Part shown: positions 15,219-22,067 of the stretch, piece by piece
Position numbering within the stretch: the stretch's first letter is position 1
Layout of the letters: every line of letters starts with the position of its first letter
NCBI RefSeq assembly: GCF_947654165.1
Contig: NZ_CANTKB010000042.1
Span: forward strand, 1 to 22,067
DNA length: 22,067 nt
Direction: 5' to 3'
Source: an uncultured Blautia sp.
GTDB taxonomy: Bacteria; Bacillota; Clostridia; Lachnospirales; Lachnospiraceae
Program-made: the position numbers and the translations under genes
The notes under the pieces: generated by a model
Database searches by the model: none
What the model saw: the letters and a program-made list of their open reading frames with translations, nothing else
What the model was told of the DNA's origin: nothing

Positions 15219-17105
15219 TTATAGATTATGAACCCTGAGTGCCCGGATGGCATTCAGGACTGCCAGTATCATAACTCCTACGTCTGCGAAAATTGCAAAC
15301 CACATGTTTGCGATTCCCACCGCTCCAAGAGCCAGACAACCGAATTTGATCACCAGTGCAAAGATAATATTCTGATATACAATGCCAAGACATTTTCTTG
15401 AAATCTGAATGGCTTTGGCGATCTTCAGAGGATCATCATCCATCAGCACCACATCTGCTGCCTCGATTGCGGCATCAGAACCCATGGCACCCATGGCAAT
15501 ACCGATATCCGCACGGGTAAGCACAGGGGCATCGTTGATTCCGTCTCCCACAAAGGCCAGTTTCTCCTGCTCTGATTTTTGGGCAAGGATTTCTTCTACT
15601 TTTGTTACTTTATCTCCCGGAAGAAGCCTGCTGTATACTTCGTCGATTCCAAGGGAGCGGGCTACCTGCTCTGCCACGACTTTGGTATCTCCGGTGAGCA
15701 TGATGGTCTTACGCACCCCAGCTTTTTTCAGTCTTGCAACAGCTTCCTTGGCATTTGGTTTGACAAGGTCTGCGATCACAATGTGACCTTCATATTTTCC
15801 GTCCACAGCCATATGGATGATCGTTCCGACGCTGTGGCATTCTTTATATTCCACACCCAGTTGCTGCATGAGTTTTTCGTTTCCGGCAGCGATTTCTCTT
15901 CCATCTACTTTTGCAAGGATTCCATGTCCGCTGAGTTCCCGGATGTCTGTAACTCTGGTTCTGTCAATCTCTTTTCCGTAGGTGTTTCGGATGCTCTTGC
16001 TAATAGGGTGGGAAGATGCACACTCAGCCAGTGCTGCATATTCCAAGAGTTCCTGTTCGTCCATCTCATTGTGATGAATGGCTTCCACCTCAAACACTCC
16101 CTGGGTAAGCGTTCCAGTCTTGTCAAATACCACATATTTTGTTTTGGACATGGTTTCCATATAATTAGAACCTTTGATCAGCACACCCTCCTTGCTGGCA
16201 CCGCCGATTCCGGCAAAGAAGCTCAACGGAATACTGATGACCAGAGCACAGGGACAGCTAATGACCAGGAAGGTGAGGGCACGATAGATCCAGGTGCCCC
16301 ACAGAGGGCTCTGACCGAGGAAAACCATCTGTACCAGCGGAGGAAGAACCGCCAGTGCCAATGCACCGTAACATACCGCCGGAGTATAGATCCTGGCAAA
16401 TTTTGAGATAAAATCCTCTGATCTTGATTTTCTGGAACTGGAATTCTCTACGAGTTCCAGGATCTTAGATACCGTGGATTCTTCGAATTCCTTCGTTGTG
16501 CGGATCTTCAGCATGCCGGTCATATTGATGCAGCCGCTGATGATCTCGTCTCCCTGTTTCACATCACGGGGAAGGCTCTCTCCTGTAAGGGCACTGGTAT
16601 TCAGACTGGAGGTACCCTCCAGAACGATTCCGTCCAGCGGTACCTTTTCTCCCGGCTGAACAACGATGATGCTGTCAATCTCTACCTCATCCGGATCTAC
16701 CTGCTCCAATTTCCCTTCTCTTTCCACATTGGCATAATCGGGGCGGATGTCCATCAGGGCACTGATATTTCTCCGGCTTTTCCCCACCGCATAACTCTGG
16801 AAGAGTTCACCAATCTGGTAGAAAAGCATGACCGCAATGGCTTCGTTGTAATCACCGCTCCCGGTATAGACAGCCAGAGCAAATGCACCTACTGTGGCAA
16901 TCGCCATCAGGAAATTCTCGTCAAACACTCTTCTGTTCAGAATGCCTCTTCCGGCTTTTCTTAAAATGTCATACCCAATGATCAGATATGCTGCCAGATA
17001 CAGAAGAAGTCTCGGCATCCCGGATAGGGGAATGAGATTCAATCCGAGCACCATCACAGCCGCAAGGATGATTCGCATCAGCATCTTTTTTTGTTTCTTG
17101 TTCAT
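15219..17105 (-). CDS. Heavy-metal P1B-type ATPase (Zn/Cd/Pb exporter type)
   Basis: A 628-residue pump that exports heavy metals. Motifs: TGES (174-177), membrane metal site CPC (284-286), phosphorylation DKTGT (D328), HP locus (366-367), TGD, and hinge GDGIND (520-525). K587 in VIKFGC and D608 in FADVGVM match the lysine and aspartate that define the Zn/Cd/Pb subgroup, unlike copper pumps. The protein lacks an N-terminal metal-binding domain: it begins with a short basic stretch and goes straight into membrane helices. That domain is encoded by the preceding 72-residue gene, 19 nt upstream, in one operon. AGGAGAGAG precedes the ATG. Its hairpin-marked 3' end lies near 15150. Confidence 0.95.
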   Translation of the reverse strand: MNKKQKKMLMRIILAAVMVLGLNLIPLSGMPRLLLYLAAYLIIGYDILRKAGRGILNRRVFDENFLMAIATVGAFALAVYTGSGDYNEAIAVMLFYQIGELFQSYAVGKSRRNISALMDIRPDYANVEREGKLEQVDPDEVEIDSIIVVQPGEKVPLDGIVLEGTSSLNTSALTGESLPRDVKQGDEIISGCINMTGMLKIRTTKEFEESTVSKILELVENSSSRKSRSEDFISKFARIYTPAVCYGALALAVLPPLVQMVFLGQSPLWGTWIYRALTFLVISCPCALVISIPLSFFAGIGGASKEGVLIKGSNYMETMSKTKYVVFDKTGTLTQGVFEVEAIHHNEMDEQELLEYAALAECASSHPISKSIRNTYGKEIDRTRVTDIRELSGHGILAKVDGREIAAGNEKLMQQLGVEYKECHSVGTIIHMAVDGKYEGHIVIADLVKPNAKEAVARLKKAGVRKTIMLTGDTKVVAEQVARSLGIDEVYSRLLPGDKVTKVEEILAQKSEQEKLAFVGDGINDAPVLTRADIGIAMGAMGSDAAIEAADVVLMDDDPLKIAKAIQISRKCLGIVYQNIIFALVIKFGCLALGAVGIANMWFAIFADVGVMILAVLNAIRALRVHNL

Positions 17106-17124
17106 CGCTCTCTCCTATTTGCTC

Positions 17125-17343
17125 TTATAATTCGATCTCGCAGTCCGGCTCTACCTTCTTGCAGGCTTTCAGAACCTTTTTCATAACTGCCTTTGGTTCT
17201 GCTCCCTCTTCAAATTCTACGATCATTTTTTGCGTCATAAAATTCACAACAGCATTGGCTACCCCTTCTGTTTTCTTTGTTTCATTTTCCATCAGATTTG
17301 CACAGTTTGCACAGTCCACTTCGATTTTATACGTTTTCTTCAT
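17125..17343 (-). CDS. Stand-alone heavy-metal-associated (HMA) domain protein
   Basis: A 72-residue protein with the ferredoxin-like beta-alpha-beta pattern of HMA domains: KKTYKIEVDCANCANLMEN, EGVANAVVNFMTQKMIVEF and a C-terminal helix. The metal site is C11-A-N-C14 in DCANC, in place of the M-x-C-x-x-C of copper chaperones; an acidic residue before the first cysteine is usual for Zn/Cd-type domains. It presumably hands metal to, or regulates, the ATPase encoded 19 nt downstream, replacing that enzyme's missing N-terminal domain. AAGGAG lies 8 nt from the ATG. It is the first gene of the operon, behind a strong promoter and operator-like dyad. Confidence 0.9.
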   Translation of the reverse strand: MKKTYKIEVDCANCANLMENETKKTEGVANAVVNFMTQKMIVEFEEGAEPKAVMKKVLKACKKVEPDCEIEL

Positions 17344-17373
17344 AATCGTTTCTCCTTTTCTTTTTGTCTTCGC

Positions 17374-17391
17374 AACAATTAAATGATTGTT
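17374..17391. promoter_or_regulatory. Operator-like dyad before the HMA-ATPase operon
   Basis: AACAAT and ATTGTT are inverted around six bases, with an overlapping ATTAAA/TTTAAT dyad. The AT-rich 6-6-6 form and its place just past the transcription start fit an ArsR/SmtB operator. Binding by the 12297-12671 repressor is inference. Confidence 0.55.
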
Positions 17392-17407
17392 TAATCTTTA
17401 TGGTTTT

Positions 17408-17436
17408 AATATAATACCGGAAACCGGAAATGTCAA
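17408..17436 (-). promoter_or_regulatory. Strong promoter of the HMA-ATPase operon
   Basis: On the minus strand TTGACA (17431-17436) and TATATT (17408-17413) are 17 bp apart. The spacer carries a tandem TTTCCGG repeat. Confidence 0.8.
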
Positions 17437-17515
17437 TAGATTTTCTGAATTTTTTCCTCTTCCTGCTGCTGCAAAGAAAGGGTGCAAAAACTTATCTTCA
17501 CGGCTGTGTCAAGCC

Positions 17516-17544
17516 TTGTTGATTTACCATAACTAAGGTATAAT
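17516..17544 (+). promoter_or_regulatory. Promoter of the lipoprotein-MBOAT-DHHW operon
   Basis: TTGTTG (17516-17521) and TATAAT (17539-17544) are 17 bp apart, about 40 nt upstream of the lipoprotein ATG. Confidence 0.8.
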
Positions 17545-17585
17545 GAGTGAACCATAAACATTTTAAGAAAGGAATCCCTATTAAT

Positions 17586-18167
17586 ATGAAAAAATTAGCT
17601 GCAATTCTTCTTTGTGCTGCTGTCAGCATGTCTGTTTTCGGATGCGGCAGCAAGAAAGAACCGGAAAACGGAGCGAACACCGCTTCTAAATATGAGAGTG
17701 CTCTGGATATACTCAACGCTGTTGCGGATGCCTATGCAGAAGACCAGAAATTCCCTATGGCAGGAGGAGATTCTGAAAATATGTCCATGGAAGGTCCTGC
17801 TGCATTTGATGTTTCTAAGACAGAGGAACTGACAACCGTTCTGACACTTCCTGAAAGTGAGATAAAACATATTGATGACGCTGCTTCCCTGGTGCATATG
17901 ATGAATGCCAATATCTTCACCGGAGCGGCCTATCACCTCACCGAGGATGCTGATATGGAAGATTTCTCAAAAGCAGTAGAAGAAAGTGTACTGTCCAAAC
18001 AGTGGATCTGCGGAATGCCGGATACTCTGGTGATCCTCAAGGCAGACGAAGACTATGTGGTGACTGCCTACGGTGAGGCGGAAATCATGGAAACCTTTAA
18101 GGAAAATGCAGAGACTGCCCTGGATGGTTCTCAGGTGATCCTTGAAACCTCTGTATCCGGAAACTAA
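17586..18167 (+). CDS. Lipoprotein of unknown function
   Basis: A 193-residue exported lipoprotein. The signal peptide (MKKLAAILLCAAVSMSV) ends in the lipobox VFGC, with C20 the lipidated residue. The mature part is acidic, with SKYESALDILNAVADAY, a region around MNANIFTGAAYHL, and LSKQWICGMPDTLVILKADE. I cannot assign a family with certainty; the size and context recall the DUF4358-like lipoproteins found next to MBOAT/DHHW pairs, but this is from memory. The ATG at 17586 is chosen because the upstream in-frame ATG (17547) would overlap the transcription start and precede the signal peptide with hydrophilic residues. The next gene begins 3 nt after the stop. Confidence 0.8.
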   Translation: MKKLAAILLCAAVSMSVFGCGSKKEPENGANTASKYESALDILNAVADAYAEDQKFPMAGGDSENMSMEGPAAFDVSKTEELTTVLTLPESEIKHIDDAASLVHMMNANIFTGAAYHLTEDADMEDFSKAVEESVLSKQWICGMPDTLVILKADEDYVVTAYGEAEIMETFKENAETALDGSQVILETSVSGN

Positions 18168-18170
18168 GCC

Positions 18171-19568
18171 ATGCTTTTTTCCAGTATTCCTTTTTTATAT
18201 TATTTTCTGCCTGTGGTTCTGGCTGTTTACTTTCTCGTACCTCCCAGACTGCGAAACAGTGTACTTCTATGCTCCAGCCTGCTCTTCTATGGCTGGGGCG
18301 AACCAAAGTATGTCCTGCTGATGGCGGTCTCCATTCTGTCCGGCTATGGTTTCGGACTGCTTCTGGAGCATTACCGGAATCGACCGGCTTCAAAAGTTTG
18401 CTGTATCTGCTCTGTGGCAGTGAGCCTTGGGTTTCTTCTTTATTTTAAGTATGCAGATTTTTTTCTGGAAAATTTCAATTCCGTTACCGGTCTTGAGCTT
18501 CCTCTTCTGGAGATCGCACTTCCTGTGGGCATCAGCTTTTATACCTTCCAGATCATCAGCTATACTGTGGATGTCTACCGTGGGGAACCGGCACAGCAGA
18601 ATTTCATCCATCTGGCAACCTATATTTCCATGTTCCCCCAGTTGATCGCAGGTCCTATTGTCCGCTACTCTGACATTGCGGATCAATTAAAGGACAGACA
18701 GCACTCCACAGACCTTGCAGCCTGTGGTATCCGGCGATTCATCCTGGGACTTGGGAAAAAGATTCTCATTGCCAACCAGTTAGGAGAATTGTGCAGTGCA
18801 TTTCGCTCCTGCCAGGAAACTTCCATCCTTTTTCACTGGATCTACGGCATTGCTTTTTGCCTGCATATTTACTTTGATTTCTCCGGGTACAGTGATATGG
18901 CAATCGGTCTTGGAAAGATCTTTGGCTTTCATTTTATGGAAAATTTCAATTATCCTTATATTTCCGCCAGTATTACGGAATTCTGGCGAAGATGGCATAT
19001 TTCACTGGGAACATGGTTCCGGGACTATGTATACATTCCCATGGGTGGAAACCGGGTGAGTAGGGGACGGTGGTTTTGGAACCTTCTGGTTGTCTGGATG
19101 CTCACAGGATTCTGGCACGGAGCAGCATGGAATTTCCTACTCTGGGGACTTTTCTTTGCCCTGCTGCTCATTCTGGAAAAGCTGTGGCTTTTGAAAGGAT
19201 TGCAAAAACATTCGGTCCTTGCACATATCTATGTGTTGTTTTTTGTCATGCTCAGCTTTCTTTTATTTGATGCTCAAACACTGCCGGAAGCAGTTTCTCA
19301 TATAGGCGGATTGTTTGGCATGGGCGGGATCTCTCTTTCCTCTCCGGAAACCCTTTACTATCTAAGCAGCTTCGCACCGATTCTGGTGCTTGCTCTCTTA
19401 GGAGCCACACCGCTGCCCAAAACGCTGTTTCTGAAGCTGGCACAGCGTCCTGTGATCGGCAAACTGATAACCTGGACAGAGCTTTTCGCTTTACTGGCAC
19501 TTCTTCTTGTGATGACTGCCTTTTTAGTGGACGGCTCCTTTAATCCTTTTTTATACTTTCGCTTTTAA
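18171..19568 (+). CDS. MBOAT-family O-acyltransferase (AlgI/DltB-like)
   Basis: A 465-residue polytopic membrane acyltransferase. Visible family marks are the FLPVVLAVYFLVP start, LPVGISFYTFQIISY, FPQLIAGPIVRY, FDFSGYSDMAIGLG, the FWRRWHISLGTWFRDYVYIP region and the catalytic histidine H316 in LTGFWHGAAWNF. Such proteins pass acetyl (or other acyl) groups from a cytoplasmic donor across the membrane. The partner DHHW protein follows 12 nt downstream, and a lipoprotein gene ends 3 nt upstream, so the three are one operon. No strong ribosome binding site precedes it; coupling to the lipoprotein is likely. The polymer acetylated is unknown; no polymer synthase lies in the window. Confidence 0.93.
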   Translation: MLFSSIPFLYYFLPVVLAVYFLVPPRLRNSVLLCSSLLFYGWGEPKYVLLMAVSILSGYGFGLLLEHYRNRPASKVCCICSVAVSLGFLLYFKYADFFLENFNSVTGLELPLLEIALPVGISFYTFQIISYTVDVYRGEPAQQNFIHLATYISMFPQLIAGPIVRYSDIADQLKDRQHSTDLAACGIRRFILGLGKKILIANQLGELCSAFRSCQETSILFHWIYGIAFCLHIYFDFSGYSDMAIGLGKIFGFHFMENFNYPYISASITEFWRRWHISLGTWFRDYVYIPMGGNRVSRGRWFWNLLVVWMLTGFWHGAAWNFLLWGLFFALLLILEKLWLLKGLQKHSVLAHIYVLFFVMLSFLLFDAQTLPEAVSHIGGLFGMGGISLSSPETLYYLSSFAPILVLALLGATPLPKTLFLKLAQRPVIGKLITWTELFALLALLLVMTAFLVDGSFNPFLYFRF

Positions 19569-19580
19569 GGAGGACTGCTC

Positions 19581-20672
19581 ATGGAAAAAAATCGCAACCA
19601 CAGACTTCTGTGCATTCTGTTTGCTTTCTTTTTGGCCTTTGGCTTTCTTCTGTGCGTATTTCTTCCAGAGAAAGACTATTCTTACAGCGAACGCCGAAAG
19701 CTGGCACAGTTTCCAAAGTATTCCGCTGAAACCGTATGGAACGGCAAGTTTATGTCCGACTTTGACAAGTATGCCCAGGATCAGTTTCCTTTTCGGGAGG
19801 ATTTTCGCAGGCTAAAAGCACTTACTGCCACAAAAGTCTTCGGCCGCAAGGATCATCACGGCATCTATGTCACAGACGGATTTGCCTCCGCTATGGAATA
19901 TCCCATGAAAGAAAAGCATCTGGAACAGGCTGCACGGCGTTTTCGCTCTATCTACGATACCTATCTCACAGAAGAAAATTCTGTGTACTTCTCTGTGATC
20001 CCGGACAAAAACTGCTTTCTGGCAGAAGAAAGCGGGCATCTTGCTATGGATTATGATGTGTTTGAAAAGACCATGTCCGAAAAAATGGATTTCGCAGAAT
20101 ATATCCGGATATCTGATCTGCTGGATCGAAACGATTATTACAAGACAGATACCCACTGGAGGCAGGAAAAGATTACCGATGTGGCAGAACGCCTTGCCGC
20201 TGCTATGGGAACCACCTCCATACAGGACTATGAGAAGAAAACAGTGGAACAGGACTTTTACGGTGTATATGCCGGACAGTGGGCTCTTCCGCTGAAACCG
20301 GATTCTCTATCTTATTTAACCAATACTACTCTGGAACAGTGCACGGTCTATGACCATCAGAATGCTCAACCCGGAGTGGTATACGATTTCCGGCGGGCTT
20401 CGGGAAAAGACCCTTATGAATTCTTTCTTTCCGGTCCGATTTCTCTGCTCACTATGGAAAATCCGGCTGCCTTCGGCAGCCGGGAGCTGATTTTATTCCG
20501 TGATTCTTTTGGTTCCTCCATTGTGCCGCTGCTCCTTGATGGTTACTCCAAGATTACGCTGGTGGACATCCGGTATATCCACCCGGATCTCCTGGGAAAA
20601 TTCATAGACTTTCAGGGCTGCGATGTATTGTTTCTGTACAGCAGTCTGGTATTGAATACATTCTCTTTTTAA
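19581..20672 (+). CDS. DHHW-family protein (AlgX/AlgJ-like SGNH O-acetyltransferase)
   Basis: A 363-residue protein with one N-terminal membrane anchor (about residues 8-28) and an extracytoplasmic SGNH-like domain. The family motif DHHW reads DTHW here (190-193), supplying the acid D190 and base H192; the nucleophile is S309 in FRDSFGSS. Early marks are SERRKLAQFP, MSDFDKYAQDQFPFR and SVIPDKN. By analogy with AlgJ/AlgX it takes acetyl groups delivered by the MBOAT partner and puts them on a surface polymer. AAGGAGG is 7 nt before the ATG. The T/H swap at the second motif position keeps the two catalytic residues. No clear terminator follows. Confidence 0.9.
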   Translation: MEKNRNHRLLCILFAFFLAFGFLLCVFLPEKDYSYSERRKLAQFPKYSAETVWNGKFMSDFDKYAQDQFPFREDFRRLKALTATKVFGRKDHHGIYVTDGFASAMEYPMKEKHLEQAARRFRSIYDTYLTEENSVYFSVIPDKNCFLAEESGHLAMDYDVFEKTMSEKMDFAEYIRISDLLDRNDYYKTDTHWRQEKITDVAERLAAAMGTTSIQDYEKKTVEQDFYGVYAGQWALPLKPDSLSYLTNTTLEQCTVYDHQNAQPGVVYDFRRASGKDPYEFFLSGPISLLTMENPAAFGSRELILFRDSFGSSIVPLLLDGYSKITLVDIRYIHPDLLGKFIDFQGCDVLFLYSSLVLNTFSF

Positions 20673-20681
20673 GAACTTTTA

Positions 20682-20709
20682 TTGACAGGAAAAATGACTG
20701 CGTTATAAT
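20682..20709 (+). promoter_or_regulatory. Consensus promoter of the ferritin-bfd operon
   Basis: TTGACA (20682-20687) and TATAAT (20704-20709), both perfect, with a 16-bp spacer. A strong constitutive promoter would suit an abundant storage protein; no operator dyad is evident. Confidence 0.88.
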
Positions 20710-20759
20710 AAAGCATAGAGAAGTTTTACAATAGAACGAATTGCAAGGAGGATATTACC

Positions 20760-21272
20760 ATGTTAGACAAAAAGGTAGTAGAACTGTTGAATCAGCAGAT
20801 CACAAAAGAATTTTATTCTGCCTACTTATATCTTGATTTTTCTAATTATTACTATAATCAGGGTCTTGACGGCTTCGGCAACTGGTACAAGATCCAGGCA
20901 CAGGAAGAACGTGATCACGCCATGCTGATCATCCAGTATCTGCAGAATAACGGAGAAGCTGTTGTACTGGAAGCCATTGATAAACCGGGTATTGCACTGA
21001 ACAGTGCCAAGGACGTACTGGCAGAAGGGCTGAAACACGAACAGTATGTGACAGGTCTGATCCATAACATCTATGACGCTGCTTATTCTGTGAAGGATTT
21101 CCGTACTATGCAGTTTCTGGACTGGTTTGTTAAGGAACAGGGCGAAGAAGAAAACAATGCGGACAGTCTGATCAAGAAATTTGAATTGTTCGGAGATGAC
21201 CCAAAAAGTCTCTATATGCTGGACAATGAGCTGAGTGCCCGTGTATACAATCCGCCTTCTCTGGTACTGTGA
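20760..21272 (+). CDS. ftnA: Non-heme ferritin
   Basis: A 170-residue four-helix iron-storage subunit that assembles as a 24-mer and oxidises Fe2+. The ferroxidase ligands sit at the same numbers as in E. coli FtnA: E17, E50 and H53 (QEERDHA), E94, Q127 and E130 (KEQGEEE). The A-helix opening LLNQQITKEFYSAYLYL is typical. GGAGG lies 8 nt before the ATG, behind a perfect promoter. Only one base separates its stop from the next gene, a BFD-like [2Fe-2S] protein, so storage and release functions are made together. The feoAB importer lies about 6 kb away in the same window. Confidence 0.96.
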   Translation: MLDKKVVELLNQQITKEFYSAYLYLDFSNYYYNQGLDGFGNWYKIQAQEERDHAMLIIQYLQNNGEAVVLEAIDKPGIALNSAKDVLAEGLKHEQYVTGLIHNIYDAAYSVKDFRTMQFLDWFVKEQGEEENNADSLIKKFELFGDDPKSLYMLDNELSARVYNPPSLVL

Positions 21273-21273
21273 T

Positions 21274-21459
21274 ATGAATACGGAGAAGATCATCTGTCCC
21301 TGCTACAAAGTCACCAAAGGAGATATCTTAAAGGCCGTGGAAGAAGGTGCCACTTCCTTTAAAGAGGTAAAACAGATGACAAAAGTAGGCAAGGGCTGCG
21401 GAAAATGTAAGAAAAAGGCGAAGAAGCTTACAAAGAAACTGTTGGAAAAACAGGGATAA
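21274..21459 (+). CDS. BFD-like [2Fe-2S] protein, ferritin partner
   Basis: A 61-residue protein with the four cysteines of a BFD-type [2Fe-2S] domain: C8 and C10 in ICPCYKV, C42 and C45 in GKGCGKC, and the helical stretch between (TKGDILKAVEEGATSFKEV). The lysine-rich tail is unusual. Known of bacterioferritin-associated ferredoxin: it docks on bacterioferritin and reduces the core so that iron is released. Here it follows a non-heme ferritin, so an equivalent role is inference. Start at 21274, one base after the ferritin stop, without its own good ribosome binding site, pointing to translational coupling. An in-frame ATG at 21235 lies inside ferritin and is unlikely. Confidence 0.88.
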   Translation: MNTEKIICPCYKVTKGDILKAVEEGATSFKEVKQMTKVGKGCGKCKKKAKKLTKKLLEKQG

Positions 21460-21499
21460 CATGTCTTGGGGGCTATCGGGAAATAGATAACTCTACACA

Positions 21500-21535
21500 G
21501 GGGCAGGTATGATTCACATGAATCACACCTGCCCC
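21500..21535. repeat. Large near-perfect hairpin downstream of bfd
   Basis: GGGGCAGGT pairs with ACCTGCCCC and the inner TGATTC with GAATCA around ACAT, with one A/C mismatch: 15 pairs in 36 bases. No T run follows on either strand, so it is a weak terminator by sequence. It lies between the convergent bfd gene and the decayed gene. Confidence 0.7.
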
Positions 21536-21886
21536 TTGCCTTGAATTTCAGGAAGACTGCACTGCGTACCATCTTAGATGAAACACTGACATATCCCCTT
21601 CCAAAATTCTCATTTCCGACAAAAGAATTGTTTAAAATGGTAATATCCCAATCATAATAGTTATTTTTCTCTGAAGATATAATCCCCTTTTCTTCCAGCC
21701 CTTTTTTACAGTCATAGAAAGCCTGGCAAGATATCCCTATCCCTTCACAGACATCTTTATAGTAAATCCCCCGGCAATCCCTGCATCATTCTGGAACCTT
21801 GCGATATATAGAAGCATATCCACTTCCGAACTTGTAAGGTTCTGTTGCATCACACGTTCCAGCACTTCTATACTTAATTTCTGCAT
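21536..21886 (-). pseudogene. Frameshifted, 3'-truncated helix-turn-helix-like gene
   Basis: The gene starts well: AAGGAGG is 7 nt before the ATG at 21886, and the product opens MQKLSIEVLERVMQQNLTSS, then EVDMLLYIARFQNDAGIAGG. The frame then breaks to a stop at 21737. One base added to the G5 tract (plus strand C5, 21768-21772) would join it to a second good frame: IYYKDVCEGIGISCQAFYDC, KKGLEEKGIISSEKNNYYDW, DITILNNSFVGNENFGRGYV. This resembles small helix-turn-helix proteins of Lachnospiraceae accessory regions (from memory). The second frame has no stop of its own before it runs antisense into bfd, so the 3' end is missing. It could be a sequencing error, but the lost end argues for decay. 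Confidence 0.65.
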
Positions 21887-21917
21887 AACCAGGCCTCCTT
21901 TCCTAATATTTTCTCCC

Positions 21918-21943
21918 GGTGCTATTTGTAGCACCCATTTTTT
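21918..21943 (+). terminator. Terminator-like hairpin on the plus strand
   Basis: GGTGCTA and TAGCACC pair around TTTG, then CCA and six T. No plus-strand gene ends just before it, so it may instead act as a hairpin in the leader of the minus-strand gene. Confidence 0.5.
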
Positions 21944-21960
21944 CCATCCTTTTTTTGCAC

Positions 21961-22000
21961 AAAAAAAGCAGCGGACACCGAACTTAGTATCCACCGCTTT
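21961..22000 (-). terminator. Terminator on the minus strand before the decayed gene
   Basis: A 14-bp stem (AAAGCGGTGGATAC with GTGTCCGCTGCTTT, three wobbles) and a run of seven T. It would end transcription coming from beyond the right edge, or attenuate the decayed gene. Confidence 0.72.
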
Positions 22001-22022
22001 CTTCTCACGAACTGTTACGCAA

Positions 22023-22056
22023 AATCATTTCAGAGTATCACCTGGATGAAATGATT
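22023..22056. repeat. Inverted repeat at the right edge
   Basis: AATCATTTCA and TGAAATGATT are perfect inverted 10-mers 14 bases apart. The last 67 bases are open in a plus frame (KIISEYHLDEMIGDI) but are too short to assign. Confidence 0.5.
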
Positions 22057-22067
22057 GGAGACATCAT

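Noticed and set aside
15579..16406. 275-codon plus-strand frame opposite the P1B ATPase
   Set aside because: Antisense shadow; composition is unlike a real protein and it has no ribosome binding site.

Overview
The window reads as chromosomal DNA of a gut-type, low-to-mid GC Gram-positive anaerobe of the Clostridia, most likely Lachnospiraceae. The evidence is strong AAGGAGG-type ribosome binding sites, consensus sigma-A promoters with 16-17 bp spacers, many U-tailed hairpin terminators, and the gene set itself (GH43/GH51 arabinan enzymes, split chromate transporter, FeoA-FeoB fusion, MBOAT/DHHW pair, non-heme ferritin with a BFD-like partner). I see no rRNA, tRNA or CRISPR array. The taxonomic call is inference from gene content.

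Region 1 (1-2300, minus strand) is an arabinan/arabinoside locus: a GH43 arabinofuranosidase-type gene, an ArsR-like regulator with a large beta-rich C-terminal domain, and the first 18 codons of what looks like a GH51 alpha-L-arabinofuranosidase running off the left edge. The regulator has its own promoter with a 7-2-7 dyad just downstream. Region 2 (2321-6122, minus) holds malQ, a two-gene chromate transporter closed by a terminator, and a membrane-anchored alpha/beta hydrolase. Region 3 (6467-9050, plus) has an Rpn/PD-(D/E)XK-type protein with a 12-nt-repeat tail and an AGCS sodium:amino-acid symporter.

Region 4 (9064-12185, minus) holds a CorA-type transporter, a BTAD regulator with a degenerate GGDEF-like C-terminus, and two small proteins sharing a W-Q-G motif. 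The two small proteins have no function I recognise and are the best candidates for an undescribed system. Region 5 (12297-17440) is a metal island: an ArsR/SmtB metalloregulator converges on a FeoA-FeoB iron transporter, preceded by a Zn/Cd-type P1B ATPase whose metal-binding domain is a separate upstream gene with a strong promoter and an operator-like dyad.

Region 6 (17516-20672, plus) is a lipoprotein - MBOAT acyltransferase - DHHW operon, probably for O-acetylation of a surface polymer. Region 7 (20682-21459, plus) is ferritin plus a BFD-like [2Fe-2S] protein, an iron storage and release pair. Region 8 (21500-22067) contains a decayed helix-turn-helix-like gene on the minus strand, with a one-base frameshift in a C5/G5 tract and no natural stop, a large hairpin at its 3' boundary, two terminator-like structures and an unexplained inverted repeat at the edge.

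Iron and heavy-metal handling (feoAB, P1B ATPase, ArsR, ftn, bfd) form a loose theme over about 9 kb, interrupted by the surface-acetylation operon.
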